Translations under genes and position numbers: made by a program | Notes under the pieces: model-generated | Told to the model about the DNA's origin: nothing | What the model saw: only the letters and a program-made list of their open reading frames with translations | The model's database searches: none | Shown: piece by piece, positions 15,783-21,900 of the stretch | Layout: every line of letters starts with the position of its first letter | How positions within the stretch are numbered: the first letter of the stretch is position 1 | From: a virus | Virus record (IMG/VR): IMGVR_UViG_3300044819_000068 | Coordinates: 1-33,807 of that record | Reading direction: 5' to 3' (one strand) | DNA length: 33,807 bases

Positions 15783-16565
15783 ATGCGCGGCCACAATCCC
15801 GACAACGTGCAAGTTCAGCCAGAATTTTCCTTCGACGCGGTCAAGCGTATCGGTTGGCTAAAATTCCGCTCCGTCGCGCATGCAATCGCGTTTCAAGCAA
15901 CGCATTGCCCGCGCGACGGACACGAACCTAGGCCCTTCAATGCACATTACGGTCTCGGCGCGCAGACATTCAATGATTACCTCAAGTCTCATAACGCTAC
16001 GCATGCGCTAGCGCTCACCCGCAAAGCAATCGCCGAGATGAAAGCACCCGTGCGCACGTTTTCCCGCCCCGTGGCGACGATAACGGGCGGGCATTGGGAC
16101 GTCCCATCGGTTTTGGCGAATCTCCCACTAGCAGCCCGCGCACGGGTTCGCACGAAGCTCGCGCCGATCAATCTGCACTTCGTGACTTGGTACGGTTCAA
16201 TCAGCGATATCGCGCCGATTTTCCCGCTCGCGGCGAGACTCGCGCAGGCGATCAACACCTACACAATCGCCGGCGGAATCGTCACCCTCCGCGTTACCGC
16301 AATCGCGGAGGGCCAAGATCAGAAATTCGCCAAGGTCGCGTCATCGGTGAATGTCGTGACTTCGAACCTTTCGGAGGTTGCAACCGCCCTATCGCCGACC
16401 TTTCACCGGGTCACACAAATTCCACTACGGCAAGTTATACAGCATGGATATTCTAGCCTTCCGCAAACCGGCAATTTCATCCCCGGTGCGCGCGAACTAA
16501 TCGGCCCACAGGAAAAATTAGTCGCTGCATTCGAGAAGGCCATCAGCGACCTTAAAATCGGCTAA
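15783..16565 (+). CDS. Putative VWA-like partner protein of the AAA+ ATPase
   Basis: A 260-residue protein starting one base after the ATPase stop, with AAGGGGC before the ATG. The N-terminal 90 residues resemble the DUF7192-type region; then comes 'HWDVPSVLANLP' (104-115) followed by strand-helix segments 'INLHFVTWYGSI' and 'FPLAARLAQAINTYTIAGGIVTLRVTAI', the alternating alpha/beta of a degenerate VWA fold. The metal-site DxSxS motif is not seen. CobS-type ATPases are usually encoded next to VWA proteins, which makes the pairing the main evidence. The process they serve in this phage is unknown. Confidence 0.68.
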   Translation: MRGHNPDNVQVQPEFSFDAVKRIGWLKFRSVAHAIAFQATHCPRDGHEPRPFNAHYGLGAQTFNDYLKSHNATHALALTRKAIAEMKAPVRTFSRPVATITGGHWDVPSVLANLPLAARARVRTKLAPINLHFVTWYGSISDIAPIFPLAARLAQAINTYTIAGGIVTLRVTAIAEGQDQKFAKVASSVNVVTSNLSEVATALSPTFHRVTQIPLRQVIQHGYSSLPQTGNFIPGARELIGPQEKLVAAFEKAISDLKIG

Positions 16566-16572
16566 TCCGGCA

Positions 16573-16604
16573 AGGCGAAGGCTAGCGGGTTCGCCTGCTA
16601 TCCT
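16573..16604 (+). promoter_or_regulatory. Possible promoter with upstream hairpin
   Basis: A 7-bp stem (AGGCGAA 16573-16579 / TTCGCCT 16590-16596) runs into TGCTATCCT (16596-16604), an extended -10-like sequence. The same nine bases occur at 26246-26254 in the clear promoter there. No good -35 is seen. Confidence 0.35.
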
Positions 16605-16638
16605 GCGTCAATCCCGGCGCGTTTTGGAGGGTTTAAAC

Positions 16639-17067
16639 ATGGTTCCCGTTCCCGGCTACCTCAGCGGCGGCGATTCAGCATGGCGCGTCATCAGCGGCGC
16701 TTTGCCCGTTACCGTTGATTACCGCACTGCCCACGAAGCCTTGAATGCTGCGCGTAAGGCTTTCCCGTCGCTGGAAATTTCCCCTTACATCTGGGCGAAA
16801 GACAAGAATTTTTCCCCCTTGTTTCTCCGTCCGCTCACCCGCGACGATGCGTTGACGCTGAGACACGGTCAAAACGTTTACTGTCTCGGTGTCGTCGGTA
16901 CCCGAATTTTCCGTTGCCGCGTTTCTGGCGCGTGCAAAACGTGGAAAACCCGGCCGGGAGAATTTTCCCTCCCGGTGAAATATGGCCTTCGCGACTCTTA
17001 CCGGATTTCTCATATCCCGTTCGAATGGTCCGAATGGTACGTGGCCGCACCGGAGGTTACACTGTGA
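16639..17067 (+). CDS. Hypothetical early protein
   Basis: A 142-residue protein starting at the ATG preceded by GGAGG (spacing about 8); the frame can open 15 bases earlier at a TTG. It is a mixed alpha/beta soluble protein with 'FLRPLTRDDALTLRHGQNVYCLG' in the middle and a basic, aromatic C-terminal part. No known motif is seen. Its stop overlaps the next GTG start (GTGA). Confidence 0.72.
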   Translation: MVPVPGYLSGGDSAWRVISGALPVTVDYRTAHEALNAARKAFPSLEISPYIWAKDKNFSPLFLRPLTRDDALTLRHGQNVYCLGVVGTRIFRCRVSGACKTWKTRPGEFSLPVKYGLRDSYRISHIPFEWSEWYVAAPEVTL

Positions 17068-17180
17068 ACACATCCGAAGTTATCCGCCGCTACTTCGCGT
17101 TGCGGCGATTGCAACGCTTCACGCCCGCGCAAGCATGGTCGCGGGCAATGGGTCTCGCCATTGGGAGAATGCCGAAATGA
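17064..17180 (+). CDS. Very small basic protein
   Basis: A 38-residue ORF starting with GTG that overlaps the previous stop (GTGA), with a strong GGAGG about 8 bases upstream inside the preceding gene. It contains two short basic helices (EVIRRYFALRRLQRFTPAQA). The ATGA overlap with the next gene supports translation. The role is unknown; a small protein binding nucleic acid or a host protein is possible. Confidence 0.6.
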   Translation: MNTSEVIRRYFALRRLQRFTPAQAWSRAMGLAIGRMPK

Positions 17181-17398
17181 GCACGCTACGCTACAACCTC
17201 GCCAAGCATGGCATCGCCTACGGAGCGCTCCGCCTGCGCCTGATGGCCGGGCAAGCGCTGCCCGAAGCAATCGCGGATATCTCGGCCGAGCACCATTGCG
17301 ACCCGCGCAACCTTCTAGCCCTCTATGAACACGCCGACGAGCGCGCCACGGCTGAGGCCCGTATCGCCATCCGACGAATCCAGCGAGGCGCGAAATGA
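17177..17398 (+). CDS. Small helical protein, possible HTH-type
   Basis: A 73-residue protein starting at ATGA inside the previous stop, with GGGAGA ahead. The sequence is helical, with two Ala-rich helices joined by a Cys/His-containing turn (HHCDPRNLLALYEHADE). A helix-turn-helix-like arrangement is plausible but unproven. The gene ends with an ATGA overlap into the next small ORF. Confidence 0.62.
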   Translation: MSTLRYNLAKHGIAYGALRLRLMAGQALPEAIADISAEHHCDPRNLLALYEHADERATAEARIAIRRIQRGAK

Positions 17399-17490
17399 AT
17401 CCGCGCTTTCCCCTCCCCGTACCTCATACCCGCAGGGAAAATCCCTGCCTCATCCTGCGCATTTTGCGCGCTTTTTATAGGTGGCTTTAA
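17395..17490 (+). CDS. Possible 31-residue basic micro-protein
   Basis: An ORF starting in the ATGA overlap with the previous gene, preceded by GCGAGG, and ending immediately before the next start codon at 17491. It is rich in Pro, Arg and hydrophobics, with a hydrophobic C-terminus (CLILRILRAFYRWL). It exactly fills the gap between two better genes, so it may be real or may only serve to carry coupled ribosomes. Confidence 0.45.
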   Translation: MNPRFPLPVPHTRRENPCLILRILRAFYRWL

Positions 17491-17916
17491 ATGGACCCGC
17501 TTTCAATCCTCGTTGGGTTGCATCTTGCAACGCTGCACGTTCCCTCAGCCTCGTATCAGCACGACCTCAACCCAGGCGCATACGTTGAGGTTGAGCACGT
17601 CACCCTCGGCGCCTACCGCAACACCATCGGCCGAACCTCTATCTATATAGCAGGCACGCTCGACCGGGCGCCGTTTAGTCTGACACTTGGCGCTGTCTCA
17701 GGCTACCAGCGTCACGTGACGCCTGCGCCCTGCCCAAGCGAAGGCATGCGCGGCTGTTACCGCATCTCCGGCCTTTCCCCGGGCTACCTAGCCCCTCTAA
17801 TCGCCCCTTCGATTCACCATCCCCTCGGCCCGGTCGAACTCCGCCTTACAGCCATTCCGCCCCTCCGCCGGGGCGATGCGTTGGCCCTCCATCTTTCCGT
17901 GGAAAAGGCCTTCTAG
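17491..17916 (+). CDS. Beta-rich conserved phage protein, possible outer-membrane-type barrel
   Basis: A 141-residue protein with a hydrophobic N-terminal 15 residues (LSILVGLHLATLHV) lacking the usual positive charge. It then has alternating beta strands (VEHVTLGAYRNTIGRTSIYIAGTL, SLTLGAVSGY) and a final strand with terminal Phe (ALHLSVEKAF), a feature of outer-membrane beta-barrels. The GAYRNTIGRTSIYIAG-type motif recurs in many phages as an unassigned protein. AGGTGG lies ahead of the start. A membrane role, for example altering the host surface, is inference. Confidence 0.65.
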   Translation: MDPLSILVGLHLATLHVPSASYQHDLNPGAYVEVEHVTLGAYRNTIGRTSIYIAGTLDRAPFSLTLGAVSGYQRHVTPAPCPSEGMRGCYRISGLSPGYLAPLIAPSIHHPLGPVELRLTAIPPLRRGDALALHLSVEKAF

Positions 17917-17918
17917 CC

Positions 17919-18110
17919 ATGTTGCGCCTCCGCCACATTCCCATTACCCTCCTGCCCGAAGTCACTGAGCTATGGGACTGGCACGCCTACTTCGCCGCTC
18001 TCGAACGCATCGCCTCAGCCGACCACCTAAAAACCGTCCCTTTCTACCGCTCACCCCTTGACTCGGCGCCGGAGAAGCTTACAATCACCCCTGTTCGTTT
18101 TCCTCGTTAG
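17919..18110 (+). CDS. Hypothetical small protein
   Basis: A 63-residue ORF starting two bases past the previous stop. The ribosome site is weak (AAGG about 12 bases away). The N-terminus is hydrophobic/aromatic, with 'ITLLPEVTELWDWHAYFAALERI' forming one or two helices. No family is recognised. Confidence 0.55.
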   Translation: MLRLRHIPITLLPEVTELWDWHAYFAALERIASADHLKTVPFYRSPLDSAPEKLTITPVRFPR

Positions 18111-18121
18111 GAGTCCCCGCC

Positions 18122-18304
18122 ATGTTCGATATCTACTTCTACGGTGCCCTCCGGGTCTTGATTGACTCGTTCACTGGCGCCCTTGTCGCGGTGCAAGATC
18201 GTATCTCAGGCGAAGCCGCGTCGCTCCGCTACTCGCCCGATTACATCTCCCGCGCCGTCTCGGCCGCGATGCTCGCCCACGAATCCCAGCGTGAGGTTGC
18301 GTAA
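18122..18304 (+). CDS. Hypothetical small protein before a terminator
   Basis: A 60-residue protein with TTAGGAG about 8 bases ahead of the start. It starts with short strands (FDIYFYGALRVLIDSFTGALVAVQD) and ends in helices. It is the last gene before the terminator at 18305-18337, so it closes the first early transcription unit. Function is not recognised. Confidence 0.68.
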   Translation: MFDIYFYGALRVLIDSFTGALVAVQDRISGEAASLRYSPDYISRAVSAAMLAHESQREVA

Positions 18305-18337
18305 CCCCTAGACTGTTTGCAGCGGTCTAGGGGTTTT
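18305..18337 (+). terminator. Rho-independent terminator
   Basis: A perfect 9-bp stem CCCCTAGAC / GTCTAGGGG with an 11-base loop, followed by TTTT. It directly follows the stop codon of the preceding small gene. Confidence 0.88.
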
Positions 18338-18341
18338 CACC

Positions 18342-18371
18342 TAGACCAGTGCATCCCGATTAGGGTACACT
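18342..18371 (+). promoter_or_regulatory. Possible promoter after the terminator
   Basis: TAGACC (-35, 4 of 6) and TACACT (-10, 4 of 6) with an 18-bp spacer. It sits just after a terminator and ahead of a gene with a 48-base leader, which makes a start of transcription likely here even if the match is modest. Confidence 0.35.
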
Positions 18372-18418
18372 TCTGTCTCTCGTTAGCCCCGTCCCATCAA
18401 CCCTCAGGAGATTTTGAA

Positions 18419-19009
18419 ATGACCGAACACACCAACACGCAAGAACCGATTGCGCCCGTTGCTCCCGCTCCCGCTCCGGCCAAGACCCGCCAGATGAGTT
18501 TCACCGTTCTGGAAGATGGCCGCATCCAAGCCGAATTCGGCGAAGGCGTGGAAAAGCTGCATCTCAACCCGGGGAAAATCCCCGAGTCGATGCAAGCCGC
18601 CGCGATGGCCGAGGGCCTCATCAGCCGTGCGCGGGGCTACACTTCCCGCCTGACCGATAAGGAGCGCACGCCGCAAGCCCTGCACGATGCGGTCGCGAAA
18701 GCCTTCTCCAACCTCCTCGCCGGCACGTGGAAAGTCCAGCGCGAAGCGGGTGAAACGGAATACAGCATCGAAGTCGAGGCCGCTTTCCTCTTCCGCCAAA
18801 TGCGCGCCAAGGCGAAGAACGAGCCGTTTGAAGGCACCATCGCCGAAGCCGCCGAAGGCTGGGAAAAGCTCTCCGACGAGCAGAAGAAGCAACTCAAAGC
18901 GCTTTCCAAGTACCAAGTTGCCCTCGCCGAAGTCAAGGCCAAGCGCGCCTCGGAAAAGCTCGCGAAGCTCCAAGCCAAGGCCGCTGCCGAACCGGATATC
19001 GGTTTCTAA
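18419..19009 (+). CDS. Abundant-looking helical early protein, unknown family
   Basis: A 196-residue protein with AGGAG 8 bases before the ATG. The first 25 residues are Pro/Ala-rich, then come a short beta-hairpin region (RQMSFTVLEDGRIQAEFGEGVEKL) and a long charged helical C-terminus (KAKNEPFEG.. to the end). It is flanked by a terminator on each side, so it is expressed as its own unit, and the sequence is rich in Glu, Lys and Ala. Highly expressed single-gene units early in infection are often host-takeover or DNA-associated proteins; that is inference. No known domain is recognised. Confidence 0.78.
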   Translation: MTEHTNTQEPIAPVAPAPAPAKTRQMSFTVLEDGRIQAEFGEGVEKLHLNPGKIPESMQAAAMAEGLISRARGYTSRLTDKERTPQALHDAVAKAFSNLLAGTWKVQREAGETEYSIEVEAAFLFRQMRAKAKNEPFEGTIAEAAEGWEKLSDEQKKQLKALSKYQVALAEVKAKRASEKLAKLQAKAAAEPDIGF

Positions 19010-19010
19010 A

Positions 19011-19118
19011 AAACGTTCAAGCGACTACGGGGCGATTAACCTCCCGGTTTCTTCTGCCCCGTAGCGTACCAACCGAACGTTTCCCCTGCGCTGCTTACAA
19101 AGTGCCGCAGGGGTTTTT
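19011..19118 (+). ncRNA. Structured non-coding RNA candidate ending in a terminator
   Basis: Nested stems: an outer AAACGTTC (19011-19018) / GAACGTTT (19075-19082) and inside it CTACGGGGC (19025-19033) / GCCCCGTAG (19056-19064). Next comes the terminator hairpin CCCCTGCG (19083-19090) / CGCAGGGG (19106-19113) with TTTTT. It could be a 3' UTR with a stabilising structure or a released small RNA. Confidence 0.5.
19083..19118 (+). terminator. Rho-independent terminator
   Basis: 8-bp GC-rich stem with a 15-base loop and a run of five U, following the nested hairpin in the same non-coding stretch. Confidence 0.85.
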
Positions 19119-19122
19119 GATA

Positions 19123-19168
19123 GGGGTTTAAGGTGCGTTAGACGGGTGTCCTCTCCGCCTTGAACCCC
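19123..19168 (+). other. Leader hairpin upstream of the next gene
   Basis: GGGGTTTAAGG (19123-19133) pairs with CCTTGAACCCC (19158-19168), 11 bp with one U-G pair and a 24-base loop. It lies in the leader of the gene at 19207, whose ribosome site is GGAGG, and might influence its translation or RNA stability. Confidence 0.5.
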
Positions 19169-19206
19169 TTTCAAAAACGGGAATTTTCCCGAACGCGGAG
19201 GAAACC

Positions 19207-19521
19207 ATGATCGAGGAAAAAATCACTAAAGGAATTTGGGCTTGTGTGCCCAACCGCGAAAACGGCGATTTTGCAATCGTCGTCCTAAAAGACGGGATTC
19301 CTCAGCCGGTAATTGTTGCCGAGGCTTTCGAGGATATTCGCGCATGGGGAGAAAAATCTCCCGAGTGTTTCCCGAATGCGCTGCTCATCAGCGCCGCGCC
19401 GTTGATGTTGCGAATGCTGCGGATTGTTCTATCTGGCAACAAGGCCAATTCCGAACATCCTCTTTTCGTCGCATCGATGCGTAGCCTTCTCGAAACTCTG
19501 GATGCAAAGTCAGGGGGTTAA
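19207..19521 (+). CDS. Small conserved phage protein (NA.LI.AAP-type)
   Basis: A 104-residue protein with the GCGGAGG ribosome site. It has a short beta-rich N-terminal part (KGIWACVPNRENGDFAIVVL) and a C-terminal helix with 'NALLISAAPLMLRMLR'. The Asn-Ala-x-Leu-Ile-x-Ala-Ala-Pro segment occurs in a large family of small phage proteins of unknown function (the usual form ends 'LIAAAPELLEAL'). It is the first gene after the structured leader. Confidence 0.75.
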   Translation: MIEEKITKGIWACVPNRENGDFAIVVLKDGIPQPVIVAEAFEDIRAWGEKSPECFPNALLISAAPLMLRMLRIVLSGNKANSEHPLFVASMRSLLETLDAKSGG

Positions 19522-19523
19522 AA

Positions 19524-19706
19524 ATGTCCACCGAATCCGACCCCATCGCCGCCGTCTGCGGGAGCGAAGTCCGAATCTACGGTTCCCTCGACGACCGCAC
19601 CCAGCGCCGCCCCTTGCGGAAAATCCTCCACTTCCCCCATCACGGCGCGGCCAAAGAATTCGCCATCGAGCACGACGAGAAAAGGAAAAACGAGAAGCCC
19701 CGGTAA
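19524..19706 (+). CDS. Hypothetical small basic protein
   Basis: A 60-residue protein, GGGGG ahead of ATG. It is charged, with a basic C-terminus (KEFAIEHDEKRKNEKPR). Its TAA stop lies in the loop of the terminator at 19695-19719. No motif is seen. Confidence 0.6.
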   Translation: MSTESDPIAAVCGSEVRIYGSLDDRTQRRPLRKILHFPHHGAAKEFAIEHDEKRKNEKPR

Positions 19707-19719
19707 AATGGGGCTTTTT
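19695..19719 (+). terminator. Rho-independent terminator overlapping a stop codon
   Basis: Stem AAGCCCC / GGGGCTT with an 8-base loop containing the stop codon of the preceding gene, followed by TTTTT. Translating ribosomes would cover it, so termination probably depends on translation ending cleanly. Confidence 0.78.
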
Positions 19720-19777
19720 CTCGGGCTGTTGTTTCGACCCAACACTTTTCTGTTACTTCTCGTTACCAAATATGGGA

Positions 19778-19806
19778 TTGACATTTCCCTTGTTTTCCCC
19801 GACACT
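19778..19806 (+). promoter_or_regulatory. Possible promoter with perfect -35
   Basis: TTGACA at 19778-19783; at 17 bp a weak GACACT (3 of 6) as -10. It lies 60 bases after a terminator and close before the small membrane protein start at 19813. Confidence 0.35.
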
Positions 19807-19812
19807 GAGAAC

Positions 19813-19920
19813 ATGGACATTTTCTACTGTTTTGCTACAGGCTTCGGGCTTAGTCTCGTCTACAGCATCGGTGTGGCCTTGCATCGCATTGCCGCTGCCC
19901 TTGAAAAGGCTGCTAAATGA
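19813..19920 (+). CDS. Small membrane protein
   Basis: A 35-residue ORF (start at 19813; a longer frame from 19708 begins inside the terminator and adds hydrophobic residues). It contains one transmembrane segment (FYCFATGFGLSLVYSIGVAL) and a short basic/helical tail. It overlaps the next gene by an ATGA junction. There is no clear Shine-Dalgarno sequence, so the exact start is uncertain. Candidate roles are a holin-like or exclusion peptide; not demonstrated. Confidence 0.5.
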   Translation: MDIFYCFATGFGLSLVYSIGVALHRIAAALEKAAK

Positions 19921-20261
19921 GTCTCCCAAAAAGCATCGACTCCTACCCTCCCGCCTTCCTAGACGCTCTCCGCCGCTGCCACGTCTCCGGCGAAGTCCGT
20001 ATCCCCACACAAACCCCGCAGAATATGCGCCTACAATTCCAAGGCCTTCGAGGCGCCCTCCGCAAAGCCGGCCAAGCCGAGATGGCAGACCAAATCCTTT
20101 TCCTCATCGACGGGTCAGACTTCGTGCTTCGTCTCCGCGCGAACCAACCCATTGTTTCCGAAATCGAAGCCGCCCTAAAACCCGGCGAACAATCCCGCAT
20201 CCTCTCCGCGACGGAAGAATCCGAAGCGGCCCTCGCACGCATCCTAGGAGCCTCAAAATGA
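19917..20261 (+). CDS. Hypothetical helical early protein
   Basis: A 114-residue protein starting in the ATGA overlap. It is mainly helical: PPAFLDALRRCHVSGEV, then a Gln/Arg-rich region (LQFQGLRGALRKAGQAEMADQI) and a C-terminal helix (LSATEESEAALARILG). It looks soluble, without a known motif. Its stop overlaps the next small membrane ORF (ATGA). Confidence 0.72.
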   Translation: MSLPKSIDSYPPAFLDALRRCHVSGEVRIPTQTPQNMRLQFQGLRGALRKAGQAEMADQILFLIDGSDFVLRLRANQPIVSEIEAALKPGEQSRILSATEESEAALARILGASK

Positions 20262-20329
20262 TGTGGATTCTTCTCGGCCTCATCGCCTTCGCGCTTTGGT
20301 TCATCCACGCACTTTTTTCGGATGACTAA
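20258..20329 (+). CDS. 23-residue single-span membrane micro-protein
   Basis: Starts in an ATGA overlap with AGGAG about 8 bases ahead, the strongest ribosome site in this stretch. Almost the whole peptide (WILLGLIAFALWFIHALF) is a transmembrane helix with an acidic C-terminus (SDD), giving a one-span topology. It is too short for most gene finders, but the ribosome site and the packed neighbours (ATG four bases after its stop) make it a credible gene. Confidence 0.65.
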   Translation: MMWILLGLIAFALWFIHALFSDD

Positions 20330-20332
20330 GCC

Positions 20333-20722
20333 ATGTTCAACTTCGCCGAAGACCTAGCCGAAGAATCCCTCGCGGATGCCCTCGAAAACGGCAATCTCCG
20401 AGGGGAAAAATCGCGCGCGCAACGAGAAATCGAAAACCCCGGCTGGAACGACCGGAACGCATGGGTCAGCCAAGGCTACTACATTTCCCTCCACCGAACC
20501 GGTTGCAAATGCGGCAACGTGGTTGACTTCCTCTGCGGCGTCTTCCACGAGGAGAAATCTCCCTCTGGGAAAATCCGATGCATCCGGTTCGACGGGGATT
20601 TTCAGATTCCCAAGTCGGCGATCCAACCAACCCGGATCAGCCATTTCTCGACCCGTATCTGCCTCGCGTGTGTGAGCGGGCACGGATTTTCCCTCCCCAC
20701 CGACCCTAAGGAACCAGCATGA
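20333..20722 (+). CDS. Hypothetical protein with zinc-ribbon-like cysteines
   Basis: A 129-residue protein. A helical N-terminus (NFAEDLAEESLADALENGN) is followed by Cys residues in CKCG and FLCG in the middle and CLAC near the C-terminus, in an order compatible with metal binding. A basic, aromatic central region (GYYISLHRTG) resembles nucleic-acid-binding zinc proteins. No closer assignment is possible. Confidence 0.68.
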   Translation: MFNFAEDLAEESLADALENGNLRGEKSRAQREIENPGWNDRNAWVSQGYYISLHRTGCKCGNVVDFLCGVFHEEKSPSGKIRCIRFDGDFQIPKSAIQPTRISHFSTRICLACVSGHGFSLPTDPKEPA

Positions 20723-21051
20723 ACTTCAACGACTCCCGCACCGCTGAACTTCTCGAAGCGGCAATCGCTCGGGGGGAAAAATCCCTCGAATCCTACATCC
20801 CGGGCGGTACGCTTCCCGAAATCCCGCTCGAAATCAAAGCGACGATTCTTCTCGTTTGTCAAATGACCATCGCCGACCTTCTCGGCTGTGAGATAATGTG
20901 CGAAGGCACGCGAGAAAATAAATTCCGCCAAACCTTCGATCTGATGACCGCGCTTCTCGCGCCGGACCTGCGCCTCAGCCCTACGGGCAAAGCCGCCTAC
21001 AACCGAATCTCCGCCGCCTTTTTCCGCGACCTTTCCGACATGATGCGATGA
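20719..21051 (+). CDS. Hypothetical helical protein
   Basis: A 110-residue protein starting at an ATGA overlap with AAGGA ahead. It is predominantly alpha-helical (RTAELLEAAIARGEKSLES, IPLEIKATILLVCQMTIADLL). No signal, TM or known motif is seen. It forms a coupled run with the next gene. Confidence 0.7.
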   Translation: MNFNDSRTAELLEAAIARGEKSLESYIPGGTLPEIPLEIKATILLVCQMTIADLLGCEIMCEGTRENKFRQTFDLMTALLAPDLRLSPTGKAAYNRISAAFFRDLSDMMR

Positions 21052-21272
21052 ATCCCTTCGACCAATCTCCCGCCATCCCGCTCACCGAAGCCGAGCGTGC
21101 CCATTACCAAGCCGAGGCGGAACGCGGTAATCCCCCCTCGTTAGAAATCGTCCGCCGTTTCGTCGCAACAATCCGTAAGTCAATCACCGAATCCCCGATT
21201 AAGCTGGAGAAAACAGCGAAATCGAGGAATAAGAAGGTTGAATTGACCGAAGACCAGATTGATTTTTTCTGA
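21048..21272 (+). CDS. Small protein with K-rich linker and QIDFF C-terminus
   Basis: A 74-residue protein (ATGA overlap with the previous gene). It has a helix (PSLEIVRRFVATIRKSI, about 30-46), a Lys-rich linker, and the extreme C-terminus EDQIDFF. The last five residues resemble the bacterial sliding-clamp-binding consensus Q-L-x-L-F. A paralogue 66 residues long lies 0.4 kb downstream and also ends in VDFF. The stop, ribosome site and start junction is repeated there nearly base for base. The binding partner is not known. Confidence 0.68.
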   Translation: MNPFDQSPAIPLTEAERAHYQAEAERGNPPSLEIVRRFVATIRKSITESPIKLEKTAKSRNKKVELTEDQIDFF

Positions 21273-21283
21273 AAAGGAAAATA

Positions 21284-21490
21284 ATGAGCGCCATAGACGT
21301 TTTGCGTGAGCTGGTCGCCTGCAAGGACTTGAAGGAGGAAATCAAGCAGCCCCAAGCAGCCTCATCGCCGACCGAGCCGCCAAAGTCGCATTTGCGGAAG
21401 TGGCGCGAAGTGATCGAGGGCTCATCGCCGACCTCGCAGCCCGCCTCTCCAGCATCGCGGCCGGCACCCGAGCCAGAAAAGAAAGTCTAA
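21284..21490 (+). CDS. Hypothetical protein, conserved N-terminus, Pro/Ser-rich C-terminus
   Basis: A 68-residue ORF with AAGGA ahead. Residues 1-20 (MSAIDVLRELVACKDLKEEI) look like a conserved helix often seen at the start of small phage proteins. The remainder is Pro/Ser-rich and repeats SSPT because of a repeated 13-base sequence (21361 and 21421). The -1 frame over the second half reads as an amphipathic helix (LIADRAAKV.. LIADLAARL), so an old frameshift is possible. The C-terminal half is therefore uncertain. Confidence 0.5.
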   Translation: MSAIDVLRELVACKDLKEEIKQPQAASSPTEPPKSHLRKWREVIEGSSPTSQPASPASRPAPEPEKKV

Positions 21491-21492
21491 AA

Positions 21493-21831
21493 ATGCTCTC
21501 CTATATTCTCCTCCGCATCCAACGCATCGAAGCCTTCGGCCCCTCCGGCGCGGAGATGCAGATCAAATTTTTCCCCCTTTTCAACCTCGACGGAACAGAA
21601 CAAACAATCCTCGCCGATTCTCCAGAATCCGCTTTCTCCACCCTAAAACTCCGTTTCCCCATCCTTTCCCGTTTCATGGCAATCCAAGATGAACCAACCT
21701 ACCGAGCCACCGTCGCCCGCCTATCCGCAGACCGGATTCTCCGAGAAAACGCGGATGGAAATTCTCAGCCTCAAAACCGGAAAACACTCCCTCGAAGAAC
21801 TGAGCGCGTTTTTGAAAAAAGCGCAGGCTGA
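21493..21831 (+). CDS. Hypothetical early protein
   Basis: A 112-residue ORF starting at 21493. The first half is beta-rich (MLSYILLRIQRIEAFGPSGAEMQIKFFPLF), while the second is charged and of lower complexity where it overlaps the next gene by 143 bases. Either both are translated in overlapping frames, or this protein is shorter or frameshifted. The first 60 residues look the most protein-like. Confidence 0.5.
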   Translation: MLSYILLRIQRIEAFGPSGAEMQIKFFPLFNLDGTEQTILADSPESAFSTLKLRFPILSRFMAIQDEPTYRATVARLSADRILRENADGNSQPQNRKTLPRRTERVFEKSAG

Positions 21832-21889
21832 TCTGGATGGGAATCGGGTTAAGAGGAACAGTAAGCAGACTGATGTTGACTTTTTTTGA
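21689..21889 (+). CDS. Small protein ending in VDFF, paralogue of the QIDFF protein
   Basis: A 66-residue protein from ATG 21689 (an alternative start is ATG at 21755). It has a Pro-rich N-terminus, one helix (HSLEELSAFLKKAQADL, about 33-49), a basic linker and the C-terminus KQTDVDFF. This mirrors the architecture of the 74-residue protein upstream (helix, Lys-rich linker, xDFF), and the following TTTTTGAAA-GGAAAA-ATG junction is nearly identical. The pair therefore probably arose by duplication. Confidence 0.6.
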   Translation: MNQPTEPPSPAYPQTGFSEKTRMEILSLKTGKHSLEELSAFLKKAQADLDGNRVKRNSKQTDVDFF

Positions 21890-21900
21890 AAGGGAAAATC

